Assembly (NCBI GenBank): GCA_947561585.1
Contig: CANNZV010000877.1
Span: 124,001 to 188,000 of the forward strand
Direction of reading: 5' to 3'
Origin: Caprella mutica
Taxonomy: Eukaryota; Arthropoda; Malacostraca; Amphipoda; Caprellidae
DNA: 64,000 nt
Shown here: positions 37,729 through 51,198 of the stretch, piece after piece
Position numbering within the stretch: the stretch's first letter is position 1
Layout of the letters: every line of letters starts with the position of its first letter
Made by a program: the position numbers and the translations under genes
Notes under the pieces: model-generated
Seen by the model: the letters and a program-made list of their open reading frames with translations, nothing else
The model's database searches: none
What the model was told of the DNA's origin: nothing

Positions 37729-38279
37729 ATTGTGCGCATCGACAAGTAAATACAAAAGATGCCTACAAAGGTTAAAGCCGAACATATCGGTGGACTTCAT
37801 TTGCTTTCTGGAAACAGGTTCTGCATTCCGTAACAGTCACGCTATCGTAAAGATAAGCGGAGACGGATATTCCAATATAATTAAATGGGAATATGTCATT
37901 GAATTGATAAAGTCGTTAAAAGTTTAGGGTTTTAGGTGAATTGAAGGTACGTACGCTTTAACTCTGCGTCAATATACAAACTTTAAGTAAATGAATCGAT
38001 AACAAATGTTATACACTTTTATAATGATTATTTTAAATTACTCTATTTGTAGTTGATAAAAATGTGAGAATTGACACGAATTCAGACGAATAAAATAAAA
38101 TAAGGTTGTTATAGTTATATTCATTTAGAGTTTTATTTTTTTAGGTATTTCTACATAATCTGTTTGTTAATATTATAATTTAATGAAAGTTTTAAATATT
38201 TTTTAAATAATAATTAATGTTTATCTATTTTTAATGTTTATTCAAAGTTCGTATTATTCCTCAATAAATGAAACATTAA
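37729..38279. other. Intron 1 spacer
   Basis: AT-rich, no feature. The 65-codon frame at 37730 has no recognisable domain. Confidence 0.5.
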
Positions 38280-38341
38280 TTATGGTGGGGTCATAGAAGA
38301 TTAAGGAAGGGCACTCAATCTTATATGACCACACCATAACT
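38280..38341. mobile_element. Short foldback, TTATGGTGGGG family (family T)
   Basis: TATGGTGGGGTCATAGAAGA and ATGACCACACCATAAC form inverted ends about 60 bp across. It is a compact copy of the element whose end sequence makes up the arrays at 19244 and 51231. Confidence 0.65.
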
Positions 38342-38381
38342 TTTTCTCTGGGACTACTTTCATAAGACACTGAAAATATGA

Positions 38382-41021
38382 GCTATAGTATAGTACCAAA
38401 CTATAGTATAGTACCAAGCTATAGTATAGTACCAAGCTATAGTATAGTACCAAGCTATAGTATAGTACCAAACTATAGTATAGTACCCAGCTATAGTATA
38501 GTACCAAGCTATAGTATAGTACCAAGCTATAGTATAGTACCAAGCTATAGTATAGTACCAAACTATAGTATAGTACCCAGCTATAGTATAGTACCAAGCT
38601 ATAGTATAGTACCAAGCTATAGTATAGTACCAAGCTATAGTATAGTACCAAGCTATAGTATAGTACCAAGCTATAGTATAGTACCCAGCTATAGTATAGT
38701 ACCAAGCTATAGTATAGTACCAAGCTATAGTATAGTACCAAGCTATAGTATAGTACCAAGCTATAGTATAGTACCAAACTATAGTATAGTACCCAGCTAT
38801 AGTATAGTACCAAGCTATAGTATAGTACCAAGCTATAGTATAGTACCAAGCTATAGTATAGTACCAAGCTATAGTATAGTACCCAGCTATAGTATAGTAC
38901 CAAGCTATAGTATAGAACCAAGCTATAGTATAGTACCAAGCTATAGTATAGTACCAAGCTATAGTACAGTACCCAGCTATAGTATAGTACCAAGCTATAG
39001 TACAGTACCCAGCTATAGTATAGTACCAAGCTATAGTATAGTACCAAGCTATAGTACAGTACCCAGCTATAGTATAGTACCAAGCTATAGTAGAGTACCC
39101 AGCTATAGTATAGTACCAAGCTATAGTATAGTACCAAGCTATAGTATAGTACCCAGCTATAGTATAGTACCAAGCTATAGTATAGTACCAAGCTATAGTA
39201 CAGTATCCAGCTATAGTATAGTACCAAGCTATAGTATAGTACCAAGCTATAGTACAGTACCCAGCTATAGTATAGTACCAAGCTATAGTATAGTACCAAG
39301 CTATAGTATAGTACCAAGCTATAGTATTGTACCAAGCTATAGTATAGTACCAAGCTATAGTATAGTACCAAGCTATAGTACAGTACCCAGCTATAGTATA
39401 GTACCAAGCTATAGTATAGTACCAAGCTATAGTACAGTACCCAGCTATAGTATAGTACCAAGCTATAGTATAGTACCAAGCTATAGTATAGTACCCAGCT
39501 ATAGTATAGTACCAAGCTATAGTAAAGTACCAAGCTATAGTGTAGTACCAAGCTATAGTATAGTACCAAGCTACAGTGCAGTACCAAGCTATAGTACAGT
39601 ACCCAGCTATAGTATAGTACCAAGCTATAGTATAGTACCAAGCTATAGTATAGTACCCAGCTATAGTATAGTACCAAGCTATAGTAAAGTACCCAGCTAT
39701 AGTATAGTACCAAGCTATAGTAAAGTACCAAGCTATAGTGTAGTACCAAACTATAGTATAGTACCAAGCTACAGTGCAGTACCAAGCTACAGTACAGTAC
39801 CAAGCTACAGTAAAGTACCAAGCTACAGTACAGTACCAAGCTACAGTAAAGTACCAAGCTACAGTATAGTACCAAGCTACAGTAAAGTACCAAGCTACAG
39901 TACAGTACCAAGCTACAGTAAAGTACCAAGCTACAGTACAGTACCAAGCTACAGTATAGTACCAAGCTACAGTAAAGTACCAAGCTATAGTATAGTACCA
40001 AGCTATAGTATAGTACCAAGCTATAGTATAGTACCCAGCTATAGTATAGTACCAAGCTATAGTATAGTACCAAGCTATAGTATAGTACCAAGCTACAGTA
40101 TAGTACCAAGCTACAGTAAAGTACCAAGCTACAGTACAGTACCAAGCTACAGTAAAGTACCAAGCTATAGTATAGTACCAAGCTATAGTATAGTACCCAG
40201 CTACAGTAAAGTACCAAGCTACAGTATAGTACCAAGCTACAGTAAAGTACCAAGCTACAGTACAGTACCAAGCTACAGTAAAGTACCAAGCTAAAGTACA
40301 GTACCAAGCTACAGTAAAGTACCAAGCTACAGTATAGTACCAAGCTACAGTAAAGTACCAAGCTACAGTACAGTACCAAGCTACAGTAAAGTACCAAGCT
40401 ACAGTAAAGTACCAAGCTACAGTATAGTACCAAGCTACAGTATAGTACCCAGCTATAGTATAGTACCAAGCTATAGTAAAGTACCCAGCTATAGTATAGT
40501 ACCAAGCTATAGTAAAGTACCCAGCTATAGTATAGTACCAAGCTACAGTACAGTACCAAGCTACAGTATAGTACCAAGCTATAGTATAGTACCCAGCTAT
40601 AGTATAGTACCAAGCTATAGTAAAGTACCCAGCTATAGTATAGTACCAAGCTATAGTAAAGTACCCAGCTATAGTATAGTACCAAGCTATAGTAAAGTAC
40701 CAAGCTATAGTGTAGTACCAAACTATAGTATAGTACCAAGCTATAGTATAGTACCAAACTATAGTATAGTACCAAGCTATAGTATAGTACCAAGCTATAG
40801 TATAGTACCAAACTATAGTATAGTACCAAGCTACAGTAAAGTACCAAGCTACAGTAAAGTACCAAGCTACAGTAAAGTACCAAGCTACAGTAAAGTACCA
40901 AGCTACAGTAAAGTACCAAGCTACAGTAAAGTACCAAGCTACAGTAAAGTACCAAGCTACAGTAAAGTACCAAGCTACAGTATAGTACCAAGCTATAGTA
41001 TAGTACCAAGCTATAGTATAT
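38382..41021. repeat. 2.6-kb minisatellite, 18-bp unit (about 147 copies), intron 1
   Basis: Unit is CTATAGTATAGTACCAAG, with TATAG/TACAG/TAAAG and CAAG/CCAG variants in long runs. The first half is mostly the TATAG type and the second mostly TACAG/TAAAG. As 18 is a multiple of 3 and lacks stops, both strands show giant artefact frames (902 and 638 codons). Confidence 0.97.
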
Positions 41022-41273
41022 GTTAATTTATCTTTATAATATATTCTTTATGACCATTGTAAGTTTGTTAAAAAATGCACCATTTTACCTGCAGCATATC
41101 ATGTTTATTATAGCTATAAACCATATGGAATTACATATATAATGATTATGTTATTTGCAACACATAAAATATGTAGTACATTCTTAAATAATCTTTTATT
41201 TTTTATTATTATACAGCAGTAAAAATAATAAATACTACCAATGTAAAGTCCACCCTTTTATATTCTACCGGAG
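41022..41273. other. Intron 1 spacer
   Basis: No feature seen between two long arrays. Confidence 0.5.
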
Positions 41274-42147
41274 TGGAGAATATACAAAGGTGGAATATAC
41301 ATTGGAGGAATATACATGGGTGTGATATACATTGGTGGAATATACATTGGTGGAATATACATTGGTGGAATATACATAGGTGTAATATACATTGGTGGAA
41401 TATACATTGGTGGAATATACATAGGTGTAATATACATTGGTGGAATATACATTGGTGGAATATACATTGGTGGAATATACATTGGTGGAATATACATTGG
41501 TGGAACATACATTGGTGGAATATACATTGGTGGAATATACATTGGTGGAATATACATAGGTGTAATATACATTGGTGGAATATACATTGGTGGAATATAC
41601 ATAGGTGTAATATACATTGGTGGAATATACATTGGTGGAATATACATTGGTGGAATATACATTGGTGGAATATACATTGGTGGAACATACATTGGTGGAA
41701 TATACATTGGTGTTATATACATTGGTGGAATATACATTGGTGGAATATACATTGGTGGAATATACATTGGTGGACTATACATTGGTGGAATATACATTGG
41801 TGGAATATACATTGGTGGAATATACATTGGTGGAATATACATTGGTGAAATATACATAGGTGGAATATACATTGGTGGAATATACATTGGTGGAATATAC
41901 ATTGGTAGAATATACATTGGTGGAATATACATTGGTGTTATATACATTGGTGGAATATACATTGGTGTTATATACATTGGTGGAATATACATTGGTAGAA
42001 TATACATTGGTGGAATATACATTGGTGGAATATACATACATTGGTGTTATATACATTGGTGGAATATACATTGGTAGAATATACATTGGTGGAATATACA
42101 TTGGTGGAATATGCATACATTGGTGGAATATACATTGGTGGACTATA
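41274..42147. repeat. Minisatellite, 15-bp unit ATATACATTGGTGGA (about 58 copies), intron 1
   Basis: Variants GGTGTAA, GGTGTTA and GGTAGAA recur in ordered groups. A roughly 180-bp block near 41360-41520 repeats near 41540-41700. Frames on both strands are artefacts of a 15-bp stop-free unit. Confidence 0.96.
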
Positions 42148-43315
42148 CCGGCCACTGTTCAGATCTTGTCCTGATTCAGATGGCATTTATTGCCGCAGGT
42201 ATTTTGAAACTGCGGAACTTTAAAGATTTTCAGATGATATCTGGACTTTAAAAGTTTCTGCGGATGGTTATTTTACGGCACAAAACACAGGCTGAAAAAG
42301 ATGGTGCCTTGTTTGAAGCGATTTTTGCAGCAGTTTCAATGATATTGGATAGGATTTCAGAGGCCTGTTCTACTGGATAACAGTTTTTTCTTTCAAGAAC
42401 AGTGCTATGATACCGAGCCCTTGGGTAATAATAGTATGATTATTAATATATTTTGGGAAAATGATAAGTAAATTTGCTCGTTAAAACTTCGCGCTATTTT
42501 GTGATGTTTTTAAAACTAACATTTATAAATTTTACGTCGGACATACTCTGAACAATATTTTCATTGCAAATTAAAATAAATTATAATAAATAGCGGAACT
42601 ATAAAAGTCAAGCATTTCTTATTATCAAGATATTTTATTTGAATTGCTATAAAAATTCTGCAAATTAACGCGACGGTGAATTCGCTCTGCAATATATAGA
42701 AATATTATCAATTTTCGGATAAAAAATTAATGACACAGCAAGCTTCTCCGTGAATGCAGTCACTTACCAAGGAAAGTGACGTAAAGGGACACAAGCCCTA
42801 CTATATCATATCATGTAAATAATTATGAATAACTGGCACATTCTTTTTGATATAGTTAGTATTTTTTAGAATAATTCGTTTTAGATTATAGATCAATAAG
42901 TATCGTTTATGAATTGAAGATATGATGATTATCATATTTATCATAATAATTATTTTCTCGTTAGGTGTACTAAAGAACCGTATACATCTTGAGCGATATT
43001 AAGGTCATCAAGCTTCCCATTGGTTCTCCCATTAGCCAATGAACGTGCTTCTATTCAATCAGCCAATGACGGCAGGGCACGCAGCAAGTGCCGTCATAAA
43101 AATTAATAGGCATGAATAGCGAGTGGAAATAGTAGGCAATAGGTGAATAGGTATTTGGAAGAAAAATTAGGAATGTTTTCTAAAGAGCAAAAGAAATTTA
43201 GACAGTACACTCGCTCGTGTATAGGCTGTAATCTATTTCATTGTTTCTTGTGTCCATGTTAATGGACAAAAGGTTTAAGTAATATTTAGGAAACTTAGAT
43301 AATAACTACAATATT
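42148..43315. other. Intron 1 spacer
   Basis: No gene or repeat recognised. Two CCAATGA motifs lie near 43035-43070. Confidence 0.5.
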
Positions 43316-43557
43316 TCTTTCATTACCTTCGCAAAATTGCGGAAGGGTATGTTTTGATTTGATATTATTTATTTATAATCTTGTTATTCGCATAATTCTA
43401 AAGTATTTAACCAAATTGCATGAAATTTGGAGGGGCGATTAGGCAATGTACAGGAAACATCTGGTTAGTTATTGGAAGCGATCGGGTCAAAGGTCAAGGT
43501 CATTCATAACTCAAGGATTGGTTGCGCTCTACGAGTGCCAGTTCTAGTTTTTAAAGC
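43316..43557 (+). mobile_element. Helitron-like nonautonomous element, copy 1
   Basis: Begins TCATTACCTTCGCAAAATTG and ends with a small hairpin (GCGCTC-TAC-GAGTGC) about 8 nt before CTAGT. A 3' hairpin followed by CTAG|T is the hallmark of Helitron ends. Internal GGTCAAAGGTCAAGGTCATT segments recur in copy 2. Confidence 0.5.
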
Positions 43558-43661
43558 AAAATACAATATCATATTGTTTCAACTGATTGGTCCCGTAACT
43601 TTTTTAACAACTTATCGAATATTATCCTATATTTTGTCTTGAAATATGTACCAAGTCTATT

Positions 43662-44272
43662 TATTACCTTCGCAGAATGCGGGAAGGTCATATTTTCATC
43701 GGAATTTATTTATTTATTTTTTTATTTTTTTATCATCTTGTTATTCGCTTAACTGAAAAAGGGTTCAACCAAATTGCCTGAAATTTGGTGAAGCGATTGG
43801 TCAATGTCCAGTGACCTGCTGGTAGACTTTTATGAGCGACCCGGTCAAAGGTCAAGGTCATGGTCATTTATAACTCATAAAGCATTGCACCATATTGCAT
43901 GAAACTTGGTGAAACGATTGTTCAATATACAGGAACCATTTTGTTAGATTTTGGGAGCGATCGGGTCAAAGGTCAAAGATCAAGGTCAAGGACATTCATA
44001 ACTCAATAACTCAAAAAGTATTCAACCAAATTGTCTAAAATTTGATAAGACGATTGGACAATGTCTACAAATCATCTGATAGAATTTTGGAAGCGATCCG
44101 GTCAAAGGTCAAGGTCATTTATAACTCAATAACTTAAAAAGTATTGAACCATATTGCATGAAACTTGGTGGGTCGATTGGCCACTACCCAGTTACTAGTT
44201 TAGTAGATTTTGGTAGCAAACGGATAAGCGGCGGCGAAGGTATGCACTCTACCGAGTGCACGTAATCTAGTT
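43662..44272 (+). mobile_element. Helitron-like nonautonomous element, copy 2 with internal repeats
   Basis: Starts TTACCTTCGCAGAATGCGGG, which forms a hairpin with the next bases. It holds about four diverged internal units of 110-130 bp (AAAGTATTCAACC, AAATTGC.TGAAA, CGATTGG.CAATGTCCAG, GGTCAAAGGTCAAGGTCATT). It ends GGCGAAGGTATGCACTC-TACC-GAGTGCACGTAATCTAGT. Internal repeats of this kind are typical of nonautonomous Helitrons and their relatives. No Rep/helicase is present. Confidence 0.55.
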
Positions 44273-46550
44273 TATACAGTACAATACAAAAAGTTTATTA
44301 GCTGAATTAGAAAACAAGATTTTAAATCCATTATCAAATTCTGGGAGGCTGCTTTTGTTTGAAAATGACAATGAGACTCATTTTTGAATCTCATCCGTTA
44401 ACCAGTGAATGTGAAATCAAGAATCTAGGATTTTTGAAGCCCTAATTACTTCAGTCAGCATTCAAATTACAAAGACCTAATAATTTTTGAAAAGCTAAAA
44501 GTATTGATTATTTACTTTTTAAAGTTTTGTCTTGCATTGTAAATTAGGTCTTCCATCTTCCTTTTTACAGTAAATCATTTACAAATTGTCTTGCATTGTA
44601 AATTACGCTACCTGTTTTCCTATTTACTAATTGAGTCTAATGATTTGACAACATTAAAAAGACAATTTTATATGGTATTGTTACAGCCTCCATTTTTTTG
44701 GTAGGTATATTCTCTTTCTTTGTGGGGAGCTTCAATATTTTAGTGTTAGGAAACTTGTGTAACCAAAAGAATAGAGGAATGCTTGTTGATGGCCTGTGAA
44801 TTGAGATTGTGACCATTTCGGTGTGCTGAAATGACTCATTATTTGTAGCTTTACCAGGCCTTATTATTTACAGTCTCTATGAGGTATGAATTGTTTCTAA
44901 GGCAATAGAAAGAAAAAAATCATCTGAATCTAAAATAATAGTTTATTCCTCAACTTCAAATGATTACATTATTTTTACAAATTATATAATCGTCTATTTA
45001 TTTTCCTACAAGGAATCCCGATGGAGGTATTCGAATTTGTGATACTATATTATAAGACGATTAATATCAATTGAAACAAGATTACAATAAAAGTCAGCTT
45101 CGACGGACGACCTAATAATAAATTTCCGACTGAGCCACCTATCAAGAACATCTTATCAGCCGTACTACCATATTAATAAACTCATTATACGGGACATTAA
45201 CTTGATGAGGCGATAGATCACTGTATCGTCTTTTGGGGCTATCACCAGCAGATTAAGATCAATGATTACTACTAGGGTGAGTGAGGTAATTAGAATGATC
45301 AAAAGTGGTATAAAAAATAGTTATCTAAGATATCAATTTGTAGGTTGAACCCTTCATCGCTCATTATGTTTGAAAATGTGATGGTTGATTTAACCCTTCA
45401 CTGGCATTTTATTTGAAACGAGTGATGGTTGATTTAACCCATCACTAACAGTTTATTTGAAACGAGTGACGGTTGTTTTAACCCTTCACATCGCTGTTTC
45501 TTTGGAACAAGTGACGGTTGAACCTTTTCCTGCTTACATCAGTAAATTTGAAGGATATTTTTGATGAAAGTCAAGAAAACCAAAAAATTAATCTCAGTAA
45601 GAATATACAAATAATATTCCACAAGCGATGAAAGCTTACCATAAATGACAATAAAGTTTTATCGTTTTGTGATCATATTTATACTATACTATATTGTGAT
45701 CTTGGATCACTTTTAAACTATTGATAAAACAAATTTTCTGAACTGTCAAGGGTTAATACAAGGTCTATTTTGAGTGGCTATAAATAATTAAATAGTGTAA
45801 ATACTAACGAAAAGGAAGCACTGAATTCATTAAAGGGATCAAAGATTACTGCAATTAATTTAGCATTTCATTTCATTCAGATTCTCTATCTTGTAAATGA
45901 TATATAACTGCACATTCAATCTATTATGTTATTTAATAACATTTCACAGATAACACACAATGTCCACCTTCTGTCTTCAGGCTATTCCATACCTTTTATA
46001 TCATTAAATGACATCCAATCCAAACCTACAACCGAAGATCCTATTACAATAAGTATAAAGAAGACTCCTTCAATGTTTATGTGTCACAAGGCAATATATA
46101 TGAGACCACTAGGCAACATCTGCTAGCAACAACAGATGGCGGTTATAGGGGAATTTATTTGGGCCATCCTAAGAATTACCCTAGAAAGTATGAAACGCAC
46201 TGCTTTACTAGATGACTTCATGAATTTGGCTTTCTTTTTCATCCAAAAAGAAAGTAAAGATCAGAATGTATAATATTTGATAAGGAATACGTTATTGGAA
46301 TTTGTTTACAGGAAAGTGAATAGACGATATTACTACTGTTTTGTTTATTTTATTCCTTGAATAAGTTACCATGCTGGCTAATTGCCTCTTCAATTCATTG
46401 GCGATAAATAAATAGATACAAGCCAGGATAAATATCGGCATGGCGCCATTTGCCATGGCCATTCATTCCTTCTAATGAAAACATTTGGTTTCTTTGGAAG
46501 ACTCCCGAGACTCGAGAACTTGATTGCCAGAACCACAACACAGTGAGAGA
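44273..46550. other. Intron 1 spacer
   Basis: No gene recognised. About four diverged units of roughly 45-60 bp around GGTTGATTTAACCCTTCACT occupy 45345-45520. Confidence 0.5.
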
Positions 46551-47230
46551 AATTTGGCAGCCTGTGATTGGTTGATTGATTTTGTGACAATTTATCATTT
46601 GGCAGCTTGTGATTGGTGGAGCGATTTTGTGACAATTTATCATTTGGCAGCTTGTGATTGGTTTATAGATTTTGTGACAATTTATCATTTGGCAGCTTGT
46701 GATTGGTGGATCGATTTTGTGACAATTTATCATTTGGCAGCTTGTGATTGGTTTATAGATTTTGTGGCAATTTATCATTTGGCAGCTTGTGATTGGTGGA
46801 GCGATTTTGTGACAATTTATCATTTGGCAGCTTGTGATTGGTTTATAGAGTTTGTGGCAATTTATCATTTGGCAGCTTGTGATTGGTGGAGCGATTTTGT
46901 GATAATTTATCATTGGCAGGTTGTGATTGATTGATTTTGTGGAATTTATCATTTGGCAGGTTGTGATTGGTTGATTGATTTTTATGACAATTTATCATTT
47001 GGCAGCTTGTGATTGGTTGATTTCGGGCAATTTATCATTTGGCAGCTTGTGATTGGCTGATAGATTTTGTGACAATTTATCATTTGGCAGCTTGTGATTG
47101 GTTGATTTCGGGCAATTTATCATTTGGCAGCTTGTGATTGGCTGATAGATTTTGTGACAATTTATCATTTGTCAGCTTGTGTTTGGTGGATAGATTTTGT
47201 AACATTATCATTTGGCGGCATGCTATTGGT
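46551..47230. repeat. Minisatellite, 45-bp unit (about 15 copies), intron 1
   Basis: Unit is CATTTGGCAGCTTGTGATTG then GTTTATAGATTTTGTGACAA and TTTAT, with GTGGAGCG/GTTTATAG variants alternating in the first half. Each unit carries ATTGG, the reverse of a CCAAT box. Confidence 0.93.
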
Positions 47231-48650
47231 TTAATTAATCTGATGAATATTGGAATTGAATAACATATTGATAAGTAAAGTAGGACCTAAAGAGAAAAAA
47301 AAAAACACAAAAGCAATATACACAATCTTCCTCTACTATTGATAATAAATTCTCTCAATTCTCCTTTATCAATTATGATTTGCTTGTTTTCCAATCGCGA
47401 GAAATCACTGAACCGAACACAAGAAGGAAGGATATGAAACGCAGTTCAAAGGATGGAAAAGAATATAGTCCGCTAGAGTATTTTATGATATTTTTGGTAA
47501 ATATTATGCATTGTTATAGATAGCTTATAAATGATAAAGAATTCTTAGATTGCTGCTAAGAAACTGTTCAATGATTTCTCAGTCGGAAAATTATTAGTCT
47601 GCAAATCTTGAATTGTATGTATTGTAAAACATCATAATTTTCGAACAATGTCCGATGAAGGATGATATACCTTGAGTGCTTTAAATTTATAATAAATTAC
47701 AAATTGGATTTTCGTCGAATGATTTGATTATCATCGTAGACTGATGATCTTTTTATCATCGATTATAATCACCGATCGATTTTAGACTGGGTTCTTTATA
47801 AATTAAATTGAAAAAGTCACTATAAATATACTGTCAACTAATGAAGCTAATGTTGACTTGTCTCTTTTTTAGCTAAAACTCAGAGGACTAAATTAACACT
47901 TAATTAGTATATATTCCAGTAGAAAAATAATCAAGCGATAATATCTGGAAACTCAGATCAAATTAATTCGAAATTCAATCGGATTATCCTGTCGATTCGT
48001 ATCATGAGCAGTTTGTGTAAAAATCATCGATCTCATTAATTTCGGCGGAAAATGTAAAGTTTTTATCATACGGACTGTTTGACTCGGATATAAAACTGAA
48101 TAACGAAGAACGAACAGTCTCATAGATGTGATATATTGTACTAATATTGGAAATTCAATAGTTGGCCTCAAAAGTCTATTTAAGCAAAATTCGAATTCGT
48201 GAATGGTACATTTTCTCTAACTCAAAAAGCTTCTCCTAACACGCATCACAACATCCAATCTATTAAATTCTCGTGACTCCATTCCTACCTCCTTTCAGTT
48301 ACTTGATACGATTCCTCTTCCTGAATGAAACTTCAAATTATTTTGAATTGAAAGAACCCGCCCGCCGCTTTCAATGTCGCAGTTTATTTCGGGAATAAAC
48401 CTTCTTGGGATGAAGACTTTCAGGGAGTTTATGTTTGCCAGAGATTTCTGTTGGGTCTGTCTAAAAGGATCTTAGTGTGATGAAGGATGCTTTTCAATGG
48501 GAGGAACATGCAGGCAGGCAGACTCTTCTGTTGCTGATGTCATTTATTCTGGATTAGATCTTTGAGGAGAAACTAACTTCTGCTTCAGAATCTTTGACTT
48601 GTGTGATAAACTTTTATTTGATCCGAGTCTGTATTGGTGTGCGTTAGGTG
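47231..48650. other. Intron 1 spacer
   Basis: No feature seen. Confidence 0.5.
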
Positions 48651-48845
48651 ATTCTAAATAGAAATTCTAAATTCAAATTATAATAGAAATTCTGAATGGA
48701 AATTCTAAATGGAAATTCAAAATTCTTCGAAATGGGAATTCTAAAATTTTCTAAAGGGAAATTCCAAATTCTTCTAAATGGAAATTCTAAATTCTTCAAA
48801 ATAGAAATGCTAAATTTTTCTAAATAGAAATTTTAAATTCTAAGT
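48651..48845. repeat. Degenerate tandem repeat (GAAATTCTAAAT)
   Basis: About ten diverged units of 15-22 bp built on AAATGGAAATTCTAAATTCT. Confidence 0.75.
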
Positions 48846-49320
48846 CGTATCATTACTTTTTGTTAAGGTTCGGCATCCATAAATTTCCATATACCATTAC
48901 TCTGAATACGATAGTATTATTGGTAACTAATCTTAATATCCTATTCCATACCTTTTTTCTCTGTATTCTACATTAGCTTTTCTTTAAAATGATAGATCAA
49001 AGCTAAATATATTATTAGTATACCATTTCACTCAATGAGGTTATTTTAAATTGAGCACGTCAGAAGAATAGAGATAAACTTTAGGTTCTGGTACTGCTGT
49101 AGTTAGTTATTTCAACATCACATCCTATTTCTCCTCTAACGAAGTTAACGTCAACTCTCTAAGTTTGTGTGTTTGAGTTCTGTTGAATTGGACGCATGAA
49201 GAGTCTTCTGACTATTAAATTACTTGTGTCAGTATTCAGTAATCCGAACTCTATTCTGAGACTCGCATAACTATCGATATGATGAAGATTCATGGATGAC
49301 AAGACTACCATATTCCAGTA

Positions 49321-49653
49321 GAACTCCTTTATAGTGAACTCCTCTCTAGTGAACTCCTCTATAGTGAACTCCTCTATAGTGAACTCCTCTATAGTGAACT
49401 CCTCTATAGTGAACTCCTCTACAGTGAACTCCTCTCTAGTGAACTCCTCTATAGTGAACTCCTCTATAGTGAAGTCCTCTATAGTGAACTCCTCTATAGC
49501 GAACTCCTCTATAGTGAACTCCTCTATAGTGAACTCCTCTATAGTGAACTCCTCTATAGTGAACTCCTCTATAGTGAACTCTTCTACAGTGATTTCCTCT
49601 CTAGTGAGCTCCTCTCTAGTGAACTCCTCTATAGTGAACTCCTCTATAGTGAA
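49321..49653. repeat. Minisatellite, 15-bp unit GAACTCCTCTATAGT (22 copies), derived from a family C element end
   Basis: The unit matches the end motif of family C (CTCCTCTATAGTGAAC at 36107-36175). The array runs directly into family C internal sequence (GAACATCAGGGCC..., then ACTGATGCTATTTATGACAGACTAAAG, given here by motif, to about 49780). Confidence 0.93.
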
Positions 49654-49780
49654 CATCAGGGCCTTTAGTTCTCTAAAACTGATGCTATTTATGACAGACT
49701 AAAGGAAATTTGTTCTCTATGCAGGGTAGTTCCCTTACTCATGAGCTTACCTCCATTAAAAAAAGTTCTACTGTATCATC
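49654..49780. mobile_element. Family C foldback remnant abutting the 15-bp array
   Basis: Contains AACTGATGCTATTTATGACA, GACTAAAGGAAATTTGTTCT and TATGCAGGGTAGTTCC, colinear with the right half of the element at 36210-36330. Confidence 0.65.
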
Positions 49781-51198
49781 ACAATCTCTAATAATTTGCA
49801 TCCAATTCACTAAGTCTATGCGAAAGCAGCTTATTCTCAAAATTGGACATTAATATAAATAATGGAGGAAACTTTTAAAACAAAGCATATTTTAACCGTA
49901 ATTATACCGAAATATGATAACGATAATGTCTTTGGAAACTATAAGCTAGACAGTATTACTCTAGTCTTTGATATTAAGAAGAAGAGGAAGATAACCTTTA
50001 AAAATGAGAAGATAGAGGAATAAAAAAGTTACAAATAATAATTAAAAAAAATTGTACCATAAACAACCTTGAATTTGGTGAAATTTTTATATATGAATAA
50101 AATTAATATGAATTGAAGGAAAGACGATAACGTTCCATAAAACTATTATTCTCTATAATATATGATAATATCATCTACATTAACTAGATAGGTACGAGTA
50201 TATAATAGCACACAGCCTTTTACAGTTTAATCTTTTTAATGGATAAATAGTCACAAAGATTAAAAGAAACTTTACTCGTCATCAGCTTTTTTGTGAATTG
50301 ACAAAATGCCTTGGGGAGAATTTTTAATTAATTAGATAATTACTGATGAGATCAGTAGAATGTATACAGTGGATAAACGGAGATAAAGTGGATAGATAGA
50401 AACAGAAAAAGGAGTACATTTTATAAACAGAAAGAGAGGAAGTGGAATAAAAAAAAAATCCATTTTTTTTCAAAATTAATTAATACTAATTTGAAGTAAG
50501 ATAAAATTTACTTATTAATAATAGCTATACAATTTAATTTAAATAGTCACACAATAGTTTTCTCTCTGATAGTACCTCTTATTATTTACTTCAAATTTAA
50601 CCTAGAAACTTAAGTTGTTTTTAAGTACATAAATAACTTAAAGAACATAATTAAAGTTACCTACACCAACATTTAGTCAGCTGCAGTAACCAAATATACA
50701 TGTTATAATTAACAGTGAATCTCGTGTTCAATTTATCACCACTTCGCCGCGAAGTGATAAGTTTATTGAAGACAACCCTTCACCTCCCAAACGTGACAAA
50801 AAGGCTTAGGAAAATGTCTCAGTGAGGCAGGAAGGGGTTGGTAAAAGCATCCTTGCTTCTTGCCAGAAAATTGAATAAAACTGTGCATTAAAATTAGATT
50901 GAAGACGCAATATTATATCATAAAAGTGAAATATGGGATTGAAATAAGAAATAAAAGGTTTCGAAATTTTGAATCTCTGTTCAAAATGACTATTGTTATG
51001 TTTCTTTGAAAGTAAAATTGAAAATATTGTATTATTATTTATTTTCGATATTTTCAAATAATCAGAAAATCATGATATTACTTATTTATTAATAACTAAA
51101 TTATTTGATTTTTCTTTGTCGGCTTACTTAATTGTTTTTTTCCCATATATAATTAGTGTAACATTATAATATAAAACGAAAACGAAAAAAAAAAGAAA
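49781..51198. other. Intron 1 spacer
   Basis: AT-rich, no feature seen. Confidence 0.5.

Noticed and set aside
38301..41009. Open frames of 902 (minus) and 638 (plus) codons rich in VLYYSL / YSIVPS
   Set aside because: They lie wholly inside an 18-bp tandem array; a stop-free unit divisible by 3 gives open frames on both strands. No start context, splice logic or domain.
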